DNA of 64,000 nucleotides from Weissella fangxianensis (GTDB lineage Bacteria > Bacillota > Bacilli > Lactobacillales > Lactobacillaceae), in contig NZ_JAMXDB010000001.1 in assembly GCF_024718545.1 (NCBI RefSeq), forward strand, positions 124,001 through 188,000, read 5' to 3'. The first letter of the stretch is position 1, and every line of letters starts with the position of its first letter. The translations under genes were made by a program, and so were the position numbers. This document shows, in pieces, positions 9,838 to 16,915 of this stretch. The notes under the pieces are model-generated. The model did not search any database and had not been told where the DNA came from. It was given only the letters and a program-made list of their open reading frames with translations.

Positions 9838-10899
9838 TTAGGCTTTTTGAAGGGGAAAGTTACGGTCGACTAATAAGTTATAAATAAACTTTATTTTGAG
9901 TAAGGTCCATGTGAAGCATGTTGTATATAGAATTCTTAATAGCATTAATCCTAGGTAAGCAAATAGACTGTAGTCTGAGAACCAGGCCTGTGACTCTAAA
10001 AAGTTCATGACTTCAGTGTCTAATAAGCCAATATCAAGGGAATGGACACATAGTAGCACTAATGAATACTGACCAACATAACTAAGACCTTTAGCAATTT
10101 GATGCCAATGCTTTTCAATAAAAAATGCGATACCTAATAGCACAATGGCGCTCCCAAAACCACCAAGAACTGCGATAAACATATTATCAGCCAAACCACG
10201 GTTTAATTCATAGCTACCGCTCGTTGCACTCAGAATCCAACAAATAAGTGAAATTAATAGTATGTATGGATTAGCAAAAATAGTTTTTTGTGAATATTGC
10301 TTAATAAGTTTTGCTAACCAGTAACCAAATAGGTAATAAATTTGAACTTCCAAAGCTGCTTGTAGTGACCAGGGAAAGTAAACGACCTGAGCTAATGAAT
10401 AACCCAATCCAAATAGTATAATAACAAACGTGAAACGGATAATTTCTTTATTAGACTTCATTAACCAATGGAAAATAATGTTGGCAATGAACATGGTTGG
10501 TAAGAACCAAACAGCGCCGGCGTGAGAACTCAGTTCAAAACCAAATGGCGATTGACCTGTTGCGCCATTACCATATATAAGTGGGATAAGGGTTTGAAAG
10601 TTTAGATAGTGAACGTGTTGGACGATTTCGCCCAAAGCTGTTCGTAAGGTTATATAGAGTAAGGTAACGATGAAAAAGGGAATTAGCAGTGTATTAACAC
10701 CCGTTTGAACAACATCTTTGATCCTTTTTGAATGATAGAAGTAACCTGAAATGATAAAGAATATCGGCAAATTAGCTGCAAATATAAAATTAGATTGCCA
10801 GGTGTCCCATAGACCGGTCATGGAATGACCGATAATTACGAGATAAATCGCTATGGCACGCGCAATATCAAAGGAGAGATTTCTTTTAGAGGCTGTCAT
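9838..10899 (-). CDS. Acyltransferase-3 family protein (fucose 4-O-acetylase-like)
   Basis: Polytopic membrane acyltransferase, 353 residues from the ATG at 10899, which has AAAGG at an appropriate distance. The N-terminus SFDIARAIAIYLVIIGHS contains the family's catalytic-type Arg and His, and PIFFIISGYFY, LIYGNG, GAVWFLPTMFIA and YFPWSLQAALEVQIYYLFGY match the fucose 4-O-acetylase-like group. It should O-acetylate a surface glycan or teichoic acid using a cytosolic acyl donor. A start at 10944 would add 15 hydrophobic residues without a ribosome site. Its promoter region closely resembles that of the next minus-strand acyltransferase gene. Confidence 0.88.
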   Translation of the reverse strand: MTASKRNLSFDIARAIAIYLVIIGHSMTGLWDTWQSNFIFAANLPIFFIISGYFYHSKRIKDVVQTGVNTLLIPFFIVTLLYITLRTALGEIVQHVHYLNFQTLIPLIYGNGATGQSPFGFELSSHAGAVWFLPTMFIANIIFHWLMKSNKEIIRFTFVIILFGLGYSLAQVVYFPWSLQAALEVQIYYLFGYWLAKLIKQYSQKTIFANPYILLISLICWILSATSGSYELNRGLADNMFIAVLGGFGSAIVLLGIAFFIEKHWHQIAKGLSYVGQYSLVLLCVHSLDIGLLDTEVMNFLESQAWFSDYSLFAYLGLMLLRILYTTCFTWTLLKIKFIYNLLVDRNFPLQKA

Positions 10900-10934
10900 A
10901 TAATTACCTTTCTGAAATAAAATTACCAAAAATA

Positions 10935-10963
10935 ATATTATCATCTAACTGACACATTAACAA
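10935..10963 (-). promoter_or_regulatory. Promoter of the 9.8-10.9 kb acyltransferase gene
   Basis: On the minus strand TTGTTA (10963-10958) and TAATAT (10940-10935) are separated by 17 bases. Conservation with the promoter at 12184-12212 continues upstream of the -35 through GTCAGRGTGA, more than a bare promoter needs. Confidence 0.7.
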
Positions 10964-11002
10964 TTGGTCAGAGTGATGGTACATGTCAGTATATAGATAA
11001 TC

Positions 11003-11041
11003 AAAGGCCATACTGCGGAAGCATTCCGAAGTATGGCCTTT
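11003..11041 (-). terminator. Hairpin terminator after the 11.1-12.1 kb acyltransferase gene
   Basis: AAAGGCCATACT (11003-11014) pairs with AGTATGGCCTTT (11030-11041), and the interior GCGGA/TTCCG extends the stem. The following minus-strand bases are only mildly T-rich, so termination may be partial. Confidence 0.65.
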
Positions 11042-11066
11042 ATAGTAAAGTAGTCAGTCGATTGAC

Positions 11067-12110
11067 TTATTTTGTAAGAAATATAAATTTAGGAAATTTA
11101 GGAATTCTTGTTATTAACCAAATAGCAATGAATGAAACACATAATACTAATAGCGTCAATAGAATCGTGCTTAATAATCCTGAATGAAAAACATTAAAAG
11201 ATAAAATAAAATCCAAAATAGCGTAGTGCACAATATAGACACCAAATGTTAATCCGCTGAGGGTAGTAATAAACTTTTTTGAATTTTTTGCATGAGATAA
11301 TACACGTTCAAATATAGCGTCTAATTTTTTAATAACTAGTATGAAAAAACATCCTGGTATAAATACCCATGCTTGTGTGTACCAAATCGTAGGCATCATA
11401 CCAGCAGATGATAATTGTTTTGTGTTTACGATAAACAAAACAAAGCTTAATAGGGCACAGACGCCTATGAACGAAAAAGATTTCTTTGACGTAGAAATCT
11501 CATTTAAATAACTACCGAATACCAATAAGGCTAGCATGATAAAGACTAGTCCCCACGAGCCACTCATGTTCCATTGGAATGGTACGTATTGATGTCGTGT
11601 AAAATTAGCAACTAGTGTACCAGTTCCTAATAATATTGTTCCGGTTAAGAATATACTAACTAAATACTTACTAAAGGTTTGTTTTGCGATAGAAAATATA
11701 GGAATTAGAACATAAATTATCGGTAACAGTTGAATGTACCACATTTGAGGCATTGGTCGCCTTTGAAAAGTTAGATTTTGAATTAGTGAAGGGATAGATT
11801 TATTATCTAAAATAAAATATGTATATAGGGAGAGAAGCACAGTCCATAAAATAGCTGAATAAACCATCGGCATCATATTGTGATGTGTAAATTTATCGAT
11901 AGAACTGCTTGTCGTATAGTTTCTGTTTAACATTAAGTAGCCAGAAATAATTAAAAATAAAGGCACGCCCATACGTCCTATTAATTGTAGAAGAACAGTC
12001 AGCTTTGTTATTGGGGTTTGGTTTAAGTTTTCATTGACATGGTTTAAAATCACACATATTATAGCGACTAATCGTGCAATATCTAACCATACATAACGCT
12101 TTTTTATCAT
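11067..12110 (-). CDS. Acyltransferase-3 family protein (WecH/YiaH-like)
   Basis: Polytopic membrane acyltransferase of 347 residues. The N-terminus VWLDIARLVAIICVILNHV holds the family's catalytic-type Arg and His; GVPLFLIISGYLMLNR, QMWYIQLLPIIYVLIPIF and the late LTFGVYIVHYAILDFI are typical of surface-polysaccharide O-acetyltransferases such as WecH. It differs enough from its neighbour at 9.8 kb to be a different branch, so this is not a simple recent tandem copy even though the promoters match. GAGGAAA precedes the ATG at 12110. Likely role: O-acetylation of a cell-wall polymer (inferred). Confidence 0.88.
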   Translation of the reverse strand: MIKKRYVWLDIARLVAIICVILNHVNENLNQTPITKLTVLLQLIGRMGVPLFLIISGYLMLNRNYTTSSSIDKFTHHNMMPMVYSAILWTVLLSLYTYFILDNKSIPSLIQNLTFQRRPMPQMWYIQLLPIIYVLIPIFSIAKQTFSKYLVSIFLTGTILLGTGTLVANFTRHQYVPFQWNMSGSWGLVFIMLALLVFGSYLNEISTSKKSFSFIGVCALLSFVLFIVNTKQLSSAGMMPTIWYTQAWVFIPGCFFILVIKKLDAIFERVLSHAKNSKKFITTLSGLTFGVYIVHYAILDFILSFNVFHSGLLSTILLTLLVLCVSFIAIWLITRIPKFPKFIFLTK

Positions 12111-12183
12111 TGCAAGTTAATTTCCTCTACTTTCAATTAAACATACATTTAGCCCCAATATTGGGAATGTTCGATATTAGTAA

Positions 12184-12212
12184 ATATTATCATTTAACAA
12201 CCTCATTAACAA
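12184..12212 (-). promoter_or_regulatory. Promoter of the 11.1-12.1 kb acyltransferase gene
   Basis: On the minus strand TTGTTA (12212-12207), 17 bases, TAATAT (12189-12184). Over 43 aligned bases the region is identical to the promoter at 10935-10963 at 36 positions. On the opposite strand a TG-TAAAAT element (about 12234-12241) could serve the acetyltransferase gene at 12277. Confidence 0.7.
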
Positions 12213-12276
12213 TTAGTCAGGGTGAAGAAGGCATGTTAAAATTAGATAATTCATATATATGATAGGGGAGTGTTAA

Positions 12277-12894
12277 ATGAAAACTGAACGTGAAATTATG
12301 CTGTCAGCGCAACTGTATGCATCAGCTGATAAAGAACTAATTGCCTTGCGGAAGGCATGTAAACGTCGCGTTGCCTTGTACAATCAGGTAGCTCATGAGG
12401 AGGAAGATCAGGTACAGGGTTTATTAGCAGACATGCTGGGTGCCGTTGGTGAGGGAAGCTATATTGAGCCAGACGTTTATATTGATTATGGTAAGAATGT
12501 TTATGTTGGTGAGGCTTTCTATGGTAATACCGGATTAACTATTCTAGATACATGTGAAGTACATATTGGTGATCATGTGATGATTGGACCACGAGTTAGC
12601 CTCATCACGGCTGGGCATCCGATTGATTCAGGGGTGCGGAATCGTGGCCTAGAGTTTGGTAAGCCAATTACCATTGGAGATAATGTTTGGATTGGCGCTA
12701 ATGTCTTTATTGGGCCAGGTGTCACTATCGGGGATAATGCTATTATTGGTGGCGGTGCTGTGGTTGTGAAAGATATTCCAGCCAATGCAGTCGCCGTCGG
12801 AAATCCGGCAAAAGTTATGCGTGACATTACATCCGATGATAAAGACTATTGGGAACAACAAGAGCAAGCTTATTATGATAATCGTGACAAGTAA
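12277..12894 (+). CDS. Maltose/galactoside O-acetyltransferase family protein
   Basis: Acetyl-CoA dependent sugar O-acetyltransferase, 205 residues. The N-terminal helical Mac domain (MLSAQLYASADKELIALRKAC) is followed by the left-handed parallel beta-helix with hexapeptide repeats such as ITIGDNVWIGANVFIGPGVT, and ends in VGNPAKVMRDI. The catalytic histidine is in ITAGHPID. The natural substrate of such proteins is often unknown; here it sits beside three membrane acyltransferases, which hints at envelope-precursor modification, although detoxifying acetylation of free sugars is the textbook role. The ATG at 12277 follows a GGGGAG site. Confidence 0.93.
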   Translation: MKTEREIMLSAQLYASADKELIALRKACKRRVALYNQVAHEEEDQVQGLLADMLGAVGEGSYIEPDVYIDYGKNVYVGEAFYGNTGLTILDTCEVHIGDHVMIGPRVSLITAGHPIDSGVRNRGLEFGKPITIGDNVWIGANVFIGPGVTIGDNAIIGGGAVVVKDIPANAVAVGNPAKVMRDITSDDKDYWEQQEQAYYDNRDK

Positions 12895-12901
12895 ATTTTA
12901 G

Positions 12902-12943
12902 GACTCTGGTAATAGTGACATACTGTTACCAGAGTCTTTTTTT
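12902..12943 (+). terminator. Terminator after the acetyltransferase gene
   Basis: GACTCTGGTAA pairs perfectly with TTACCAGAGTC and is followed by a run of T. Confidence 0.9.
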
Positions 12944-13039
12944 CACAAATACGTACTTTTTTGGTTTAATAAAAAGTATGTAGTAAATAGCATAAAAATA
13001 TTAGTTATTGTGTAGCTGGTATTTGGAACGGAGAAGAAA

Positions 13040-13705
13040 ATGACAACCAATGAACTATTGATTCGTTTGTTATTAGCAACACTGGCAGGATTGCTAATTG
13101 GGATTGAACGGCAGACTAGGTCAAAATCTGCGGGCCTCCGAACGCATGCTATTGTCAGTTTAGGGGCCGCCCTAATGATGATTGTGTCTCAGTATGGCTT
13201 TGCTGCTGTCTTAGGAAATGCTAATGTGAATTTGGATCCATCGCGTATTGCGGCCCAAATCGTTAGTGGAATCAGTTTTCTGGGTGCCGGCATGATTATT
13301 GTGCGTAGCCCAGACTTTAATGTAATCGGTGGTCTAACCACGGCAGCGGGAATTTGGACAACTGCTGGTGTGGGGATGGCAATTGGTGCTGGTTTATACG
13401 AGGTGGGATTTGCTGCAACATTTATTATTGTTGTTTTGCAGTTAGCATTTCATTATTTTAATGACTTTAATTTACGCCAATCTTTTTCTATTCGAGTTTA
13501 TTTAACAACAATTGACGACGTCAAAAAGTTACGTGATTATTTGACATCAGAAAATATTTCCAGCAAAGTATCGCGACTAAAAAAGTCGGAAACCGGTTTG
13601 ACGATTGACTTGACTGTCACGACGCCACGAAATTATTCATTAGAGGATATTGGTCAGATAATGGCAGCTACTGACATTGATTTGAGTTGGGAGCTGGGAT
13701 TATAG
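13040..13705 (+). CDS. MgtC/SapB family membrane protein
   Basis: A 221-residue inner-membrane protein. The N-terminal half has four to five membrane segments with the family signature LLATLAGLLIGIERQ and RTHAIVSLGAALMM, then GISFLGAGMI and GLTTAAGIWTTAGVGMAIG. The C-terminal third is a soluble ACT-like domain (VYLTTIDDVKKLRDYL). MgtC proteins modulate membrane ATPase or Mg2+ homeostasis in other bacteria; for lactic acid bacteria the role is unproven. It stands alone with lexA convergent immediately downstream (12 bases between the stops). Confidence 0.93.
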   Translation: MTTNELLIRLLLATLAGLLIGIERQTRSKSAGLRTHAIVSLGAALMMIVSQYGFAAVLGNANVNLDPSRIAAQIVSGISFLGAGMIIVRSPDFNVIGGLTTAAGIWTTAGVGMAIGAGLYEVGFAATFIIVVLQLAFHYFNDFNLRQSFSIRVYLTTIDDVKKLRDYLTSENISSKVSRLKKSETGLTIDLTVTTPRNYSLEDIGQIMAATDIDLSWELGL

Positions 13706-13717
13706 ACAGGATAAAGG

Positions 13718-14293
13718 CTAATTAACATAATCACGATAGACGCCAATGACACGGCCGATAATGGTTGGGTTTGCCATCGTAACGGGTTTTAGATTACTAT
13801 TCTCCGGCTGTAATCGACAATGATTACCTTCTTTAAAGTAGCGGTATACATTTGTTTCATCATTGATTTTAACAACGACGATATCACCATCAAAGGCAGT
13901 TTGTTGTTTTTTAACCATCAAATAGTCATTATTTAAAATACCAATATTAAGCATGCTATTACTATGTTGTTGCTGGATAAAAACATCTTCATCAAAAGAA
14001 AACAAATGTTGGGCCGTTTTTTCAGTGATTGATAGATCCATTTCAGGATCATGATGACCATGCTTTAATAAGGCGATACCTTGCGGAGTAACTTTGATTG
14101 CTCGGGTTTTCTCGGCATCTTTTGTAATCAGACCTTTCTTTTGTAGACGTTCTAAGTGTCCATGGACTGTTGAAGATGATGCTAAACTAACCTTTGCACC
14201 AATTTCACGAATGGTAGGCGGATAACCATTGGTTAGTTGTTTGTCATAAATGAATTGCAATATTTCTAATTGTTTTCTTGGCTTCTGTGGCAT
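13718..14293 (-). CDS. lexA: LexA-type repressor, apparently unable to self-cleave
   Basis: SOS-type repressor of 191 residues. The N-terminal winged helix is typical of LexA (GYPPTIREIGAKVSLASSST, VHGHLERLQKKGLI), and the C-terminal half aligns well with the LexA S24 peptidase fold (GDIVVVKINDE, CRLQPENSNLKPV, IIGRVIGVYRD). The Ser of the dyad is kept (S113 in SNSM). The Lys expected in the V-K-R-F context is Tyr (Y150 in NVYRYF), and the VPxxGxVxAG cleavage segment is replaced by IALLKHGHHDPEM. RecA-stimulated autocleavage therefore looks impossible by the normal mechanism. The start at 14293 follows AAAGGAG (14303-14309). It is divergent from ynzC, as in Bacillus. Confidence 0.9.
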   Translation of the reverse strand: MPQKPRKQLEILQFIYDKQLTNGYPPTIREIGAKVSLASSSTVHGHLERLQKKGLITKDAEKTRAIKVTPQGIALLKHGHHDPEMDLSITEKTAQHLFSFDEDVFIQQQHSNSMLNIGILNNDYLMVKKQQTAFDGDIVVVKINDETNVYRYFKEGNHCRLQPENSNLKPVTMANPTIIGRVIGVYRDYVN

Positions 14294-14316
14294 ATGGGGT
14301 AGCTCCTTTGTCATTA

Positions 14317-14374
14317 AAGAATATTGTACGATAAATATCTGGTTGCGGAAACATTAGTTAACCTGAATATTCTT
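14317..14374. promoter_or_regulatory. Candidate operators in the lexA/ynzC divergent promoter region
   Basis: AAGAATATT (14317-14325) and AATATTCTT (14366-14374) form a perfect 9-base inverted repeat 40 bases apart. Each copy is nearly a palindrome around GAATATT. The left copy overlaps a TACAAT -10 for lexA; the right copy lies at the -35 position of ynzC, whose extended -10 is TGTTAAAAT (14385-14393). The usual Gram-positive GAAC-N4-GTTC LexA box is not present. Confidence 0.45.
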
Positions 14375-14427
14375 CAGTAAAATATGTTAAAATGGTAACA
14401 TTAAATTCAAAAAAAGGTGGAAATAAC

Positions 14428-14682
14428 ATGGCTGAGACAGATCACATGATGGCTGTTCGTTCACGAATTAACGAACTAGCCGCAAAAGCAAAATCTCCAG
14501 AGGGATTAACAGAGGATGAAGTTGCGGAACGTGCGGATTTGCGGGCTGAATTTTTGGATAATTTTAGAAAGTCTTTCCGTTCTCAAGTAGAAATGCTACA
14601 AGTTTATGATGAGAATGGTAAAGAAGTAACCCCTGAAAAGGTGAAAAAGATGCAGCGTGATAAGGGATTACGCGGTAATTAA
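14428..14682 (+). CDS. ynzC: DUF896 / UPF0291 family protein (YnzC-like)
   Basis: A small helical protein of 84 residues. The family core is visible as INELAAKAKSPEGLTEDE, ERADLRAEFLDNFRKSFRSQ and a C-terminal VTPEKVKKMQRDKGLR. In Bacillus subtilis ynzC is the last gene of the LexA-controlled yneA-yneB-ynzC operon divergent from lexA; here it keeps the divergent place but yneA (division inhibitor) and yneB are missing. AAAGGTGG at 14413-14420 supports the ATG at 14428 rather than an upstream in-frame ATG at 14392. Function is unknown. Confidence 0.93.
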   Translation: MAETDHMMAVRSRINELAAKAKSPEGLTEDEVAERADLRAEFLDNFRKSFRSQVEMLQVYDENGKEVTPEKVKKMQRDKGLRGN

Positions 14683-14695
14683 TTGTTCAGGCAAC

Positions 14696-14724
14696 TAGTC
14701 AAATAGCGGATAGTTCGCTATAAT
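14696..14724 (+). promoter_or_regulatory. Putative yneF promoter
   Basis: TAGTCA and TATAAT are separated by 17 bases. The -10 is consensus, the -35 weak. Confidence 0.5.
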
Positions 14725-14754
14725 GGTACTTGAATATAATTTTGGAGTAATAAA

Positions 14755-14991
14755 ATGAGCACAACAATTTGGATTTTTATTGTCGTTCTTGCCGCGATAG
14801 TTGGCGCTGTCGCTGGTTTCTTCATCGCACGTCGCTCAATGGAGACGTACATTAAGAACAATCCGCCAATTTCAGAAGAAATGATGAAATCTATGATGAC
14901 ATCAATGGGTCAAAAGCCTTCACAAAAGCGTTTGAACCAAATGATGGCACAAATGAAAAACCAAGTACAAACTTCTTCAAAAAAGAAGTAA
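14755..14991 (+). CDS. yneF: YneF family (UPF0154) small membrane protein
   Basis: A 78-residue protein with one N-terminal membrane segment (WIFIVVLAAIVGAVAGFFIA) followed by the family's conserved cytoplasmic stretch YIKNNPPISEEMMKSMMTSMGQKPSQKRLNQ. Length and motifs match UPF0154/YneF of Firmicutes. Its proximity to ynzC reflects Bacillus gene order (ynzC-tkt-yneF) with tkt gone. Function is not established. Confidence 0.94.
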   Translation: MSTTIWIFIVVLAAIVGAVAGFFIARRSMETYIKNNPPISEEMMKSMMTSMGQKPSQKRLNQMMAQMKNQVQTSSKKK

Positions 14992-15000
14992 GTGACGATA

Positions 15001-15033
15001 AAAAGTTGAGTTATAAATGCTCAACTTTTTTTG
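15001..15033 (+). terminator. Terminator after yneF
   Basis: AAAAGTTGAG pairs with CTCAACTTTT, followed by more T. Confidence 0.85.
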
Positions 15034-15055
15034 TTATGGCAATTAATAAAAAAGC

Positions 15056-15100
15056 AACGGGGTTGGAACATACTAGTGTTCTAACCCCGTTACTTTTTTA
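15056..15100. terminator. Bidirectional terminator between yneF and plsC
   Basis: AACGGGGTTGGAACA (15056-15070) pairs with TGTTCTAACCCCGTT (15077-15091) with one G-T pair. It is flanked by T-rich DNA on both strands and serves the minus-strand plsC. It carries the TTGGRACA core seen in six other hairpins of this window. Confidence 0.85.
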
Positions 15101-15109
15101 GTGGCATCC

Positions 15110-15751
15110 TTATTTAATTTCAGTTTTTTTCTTTGGATTTGGATCAACGTAAACCCAATCAGGATCGATTTCATCATCCAACTTATTAAAGGCGGCTTGT
15201 AGATTATCACCTAACTCAGCTGTGGTTTCTTCGTTTATTTTGACACGTTTGTCAACATAAATGGGGTCACCGAATGCCATGGTGACATTTTTACGCTTGA
15301 ATAACCCTGAAAACTTTAGCGGTCCTTGGTAGACAATTGGTACTAAAGGTGCACCAGAAAGTTTTGCAATCATTAATGCGCCACCTTTCATTTCTTCGGA
15401 ATGACGGCTACCAGAAGGGAACATAATTAGACTGAGTTCAGTCTTTTTTAGGTTCTTTACTGGTGTTTTGATTGCTGATGGACCTGGATGGTCGCGATCG
15501 ACCGAAAAAGCATTGGCATGGACAAGAATCCAGCGTAAAATAGGATTCTTGAAAAGCTCTTTTTTAGCCATAAAACTAAATTTACGTGGCCGACCTGCCA
15601 GAGCGAAGAATAGGGGCTCCCACCAAGTACGGTGTGGACCCACTAAAATATAGTTGCCCTCAGGTAGTTTGTCTGTGCCCAGCAGTTTGTAACGACCGTT
15701 GATCAGCCAAACGATTCCTGCAACGACATAACGTATGAATGAATAGAACAT
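15110..15751 (-). CDS. plsC: 1-acyl-glycerol-3-phosphate acyltransferase (PlsC-like)
   Basis: Acylates lysophosphatidic acid to phosphatidic acid at the membrane. 213 residues from the ATG at 15751, which has AGGGAGG just upstream; a start at 15811 is less likely. One N-terminal hydrophobic segment is followed by the acyltransferase domain. Motif I reads HRTWWE (H40, E45), so the usual HX4D is HX4E, and motif III reads FPSGSR in place of FPEGTR. These variants keep the general-base His and the Arg. The KKKTEIK tail is basic. It is divergent from trmN6. Another lysophospholipid acyltransferase role is possible. Confidence 0.88.
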   Translation of the reverse strand: MFYSFIRYVVAGIVWLINGRYKLLGTDKLPEGNYILVGPHRTWWEPLFFALAGRPRKFSFMAKKELFKNPILRWILVHANAFSVDRDHPGPSAIKTPVKNLKKTELSLIMFPSGSRHSEEMKGGALMIAKLSGAPLVPIVYQGPLKFSGLFKRKNVTMAFGDPIYVDKRVKINEETTAELGDNLQAAFNKLDDEIDPDWVYVDPNPKKKTEIK

Positions 15752-15839
15752 GTTGTTCATCCTCCCTAATAATAACGCCTTATTATCCCACACAGTAGGC
15801 GCTTTTGGCAAACGGAGACCAACATAAGGAGAAGAAATT

Positions 15840-16604
15840 ATGAAAGTTGAACTGTTACCTGACGAACGTATCGATATGTTATATAACGATGACGTACATA
15901 TTATTCAAAGTAAATCGGTCTTTTCATTTTCACTGGATGCCGTATTACTAGCTAACTTTGCTGAACCACGTAAGAATGGCCGGGGGTTAACCGTTGATCT
16001 TGGTGCTGGCAATGGCGCTGTGTCATTGTTTATGGCTCACAAGCTTGCTGGTCAAATTGTTGGCGTAGAAATTCAGGAACGTCTAGCCGGTATGGCGCAG
16101 CGATCGGTTAAAATGAACGATTTGACTGATAAAATTCAAATTATGAATGCTGACATGCGGGATATTTTTAGTGATATTCGTCCAGGGTCAGCAGATATGG
16201 TGGTATCAAATCCGCCTTACTTTATGGTAGATAATGATCATACGGTCATGCACGAAAATAAACATTATGCCATTGCCCGGCATGAATTGATGGCAGATTT
16301 GGATCTGGTAACATATACGGCAAAAAAGTTGTTGAAGAACAAAGCCCATTTTTTTATGGTTCATCGACCAGATCGTTTATTTGAAATTTTAGCGTCATTA
16401 CAGAAAAATCATTTATCACCTAAACAGATTCAATTTGTTTATCCTAAAGTGGGTGAAGCAGCCAATATTGTATTGATTGATGCAATCAAAGATGGCAAGT
16501 TGACCGGGGCCAAAATTTTACCACCAATTGTGACGCATAATGCCGATGACACTTATACAGATGCCGTCTGGTCAATCTATGAAGGGCGTCAGCAGCATGA
16601 ATAA
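15840..16604 (+). CDS. trmN6: tRNA1(Val) (adenine-N6)-methyltransferase family protein
   Basis: Class I SAM-dependent methyltransferase of 254 residues, matching YabB/TrmN6, which methylates A37 of tRNA1-Val in E. coli. SAM-binding motif I is VDLGAGNGAVSLFMA; the adenine-N6 catalytic motif is SNPPYF. The N-terminal DVHIIQSKSVFSFSLDAVLLANF is characteristic of the family. It overlaps the GIY-YIG gene by 8 bases, an arrangement conserved in Bacilli (yabB-yazA). AAGGAG precedes the ATG. Confidence 0.93.
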   Translation: MKVELLPDERIDMLYNDDVHIIQSKSVFSFSLDAVLLANFAEPRKNGRGLTVDLGAGNGAVSLFMAHKLAGQIVGVEIQERLAGMAQRSVKMNDLTDKIQIMNADMRDIFSDIRPGSADMVVSNPPYFMVDNDHTVMHENKHYAIARHELMADLDLVTYTAKKLLKNKAHFFMVHRPDRLFEILASLQKNHLSPKQIQFVYPKVGEAANIVLIDAIKDGKLTGAKILPPIVTHNADDTYTDAVWSIYEGRQQHE

Positions 16605-16884
16605 ACCTTATTACATGTATGTCCTGTTAACAGCAGATAATATGTTGTATTGTGGTTTTACGGACGATGTCGGTAAAAGACTTGCGACGCATGAAGCAGG
16701 CAAGGGTGCCAAATTTACTAGGCCCGCTAAACGGCATCCATTAACACTTGTTTACGCTGAAGCATTTACCAAGAAACACGATGCGTTACATGCAGAAGCG
16801 ATGTTTAAAAAATTAACTCGTAAGCAGAAAGAAGATTTTTTGCAAGATCATGGTGTATCACTTGCTAAGAAAACTTTTAATTGA
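16597..16884 (+). CDS. GIY-YIG nuclease-domain protein (YazA-like)
   Basis: A 95-residue single-domain protein. YYMYVLLTADNMLYCGFTDD corresponds to the GIY-YIG signature (YMY and YCG), then the Arg of VGKRLATHEAG and a Glu in LHAEAMFKKL complete the family's active-site set. Such UPF0213/YazA proteins are widespread, with an unknown cellular role. The ATG at 16597 overlaps the end of trmN6, indicating translational coupling. An in-frame start at 16540 would lie far inside trmN6. Confidence 0.92.
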   Translation: MNKPYYMYVLLTADNMLYCGFTDDVGKRLATHEAGKGAKFTRPAKRHPLTLVYAEAFTKKHDALHAEAMFKKLTRKQKEDFLQDHGVSLAKKTFN

Positions 16885-16909
16885 CATATTGCGTAAAAGT
16901 GAGTAACAT
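16881..16909 (+). promoter_or_regulatory. rpsB operon promoter
   Basis: TTGACA and TAACAT are separated by 17 bases. It overlaps the 3' end of the GIY-YIG gene and would give a leader of about 115 bases before rpsB. Confidence 0.75.
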
Positions 16910-16915
16910 TAGTTA

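Noticed and set aside
12074-12262. Plus-strand open frame between the acyltransferase and acetyltransferase genes
   Set aside because: It overlaps the conserved minus-strand promoter and the 5' end of the acyltransferase gene and has no ribosome site.
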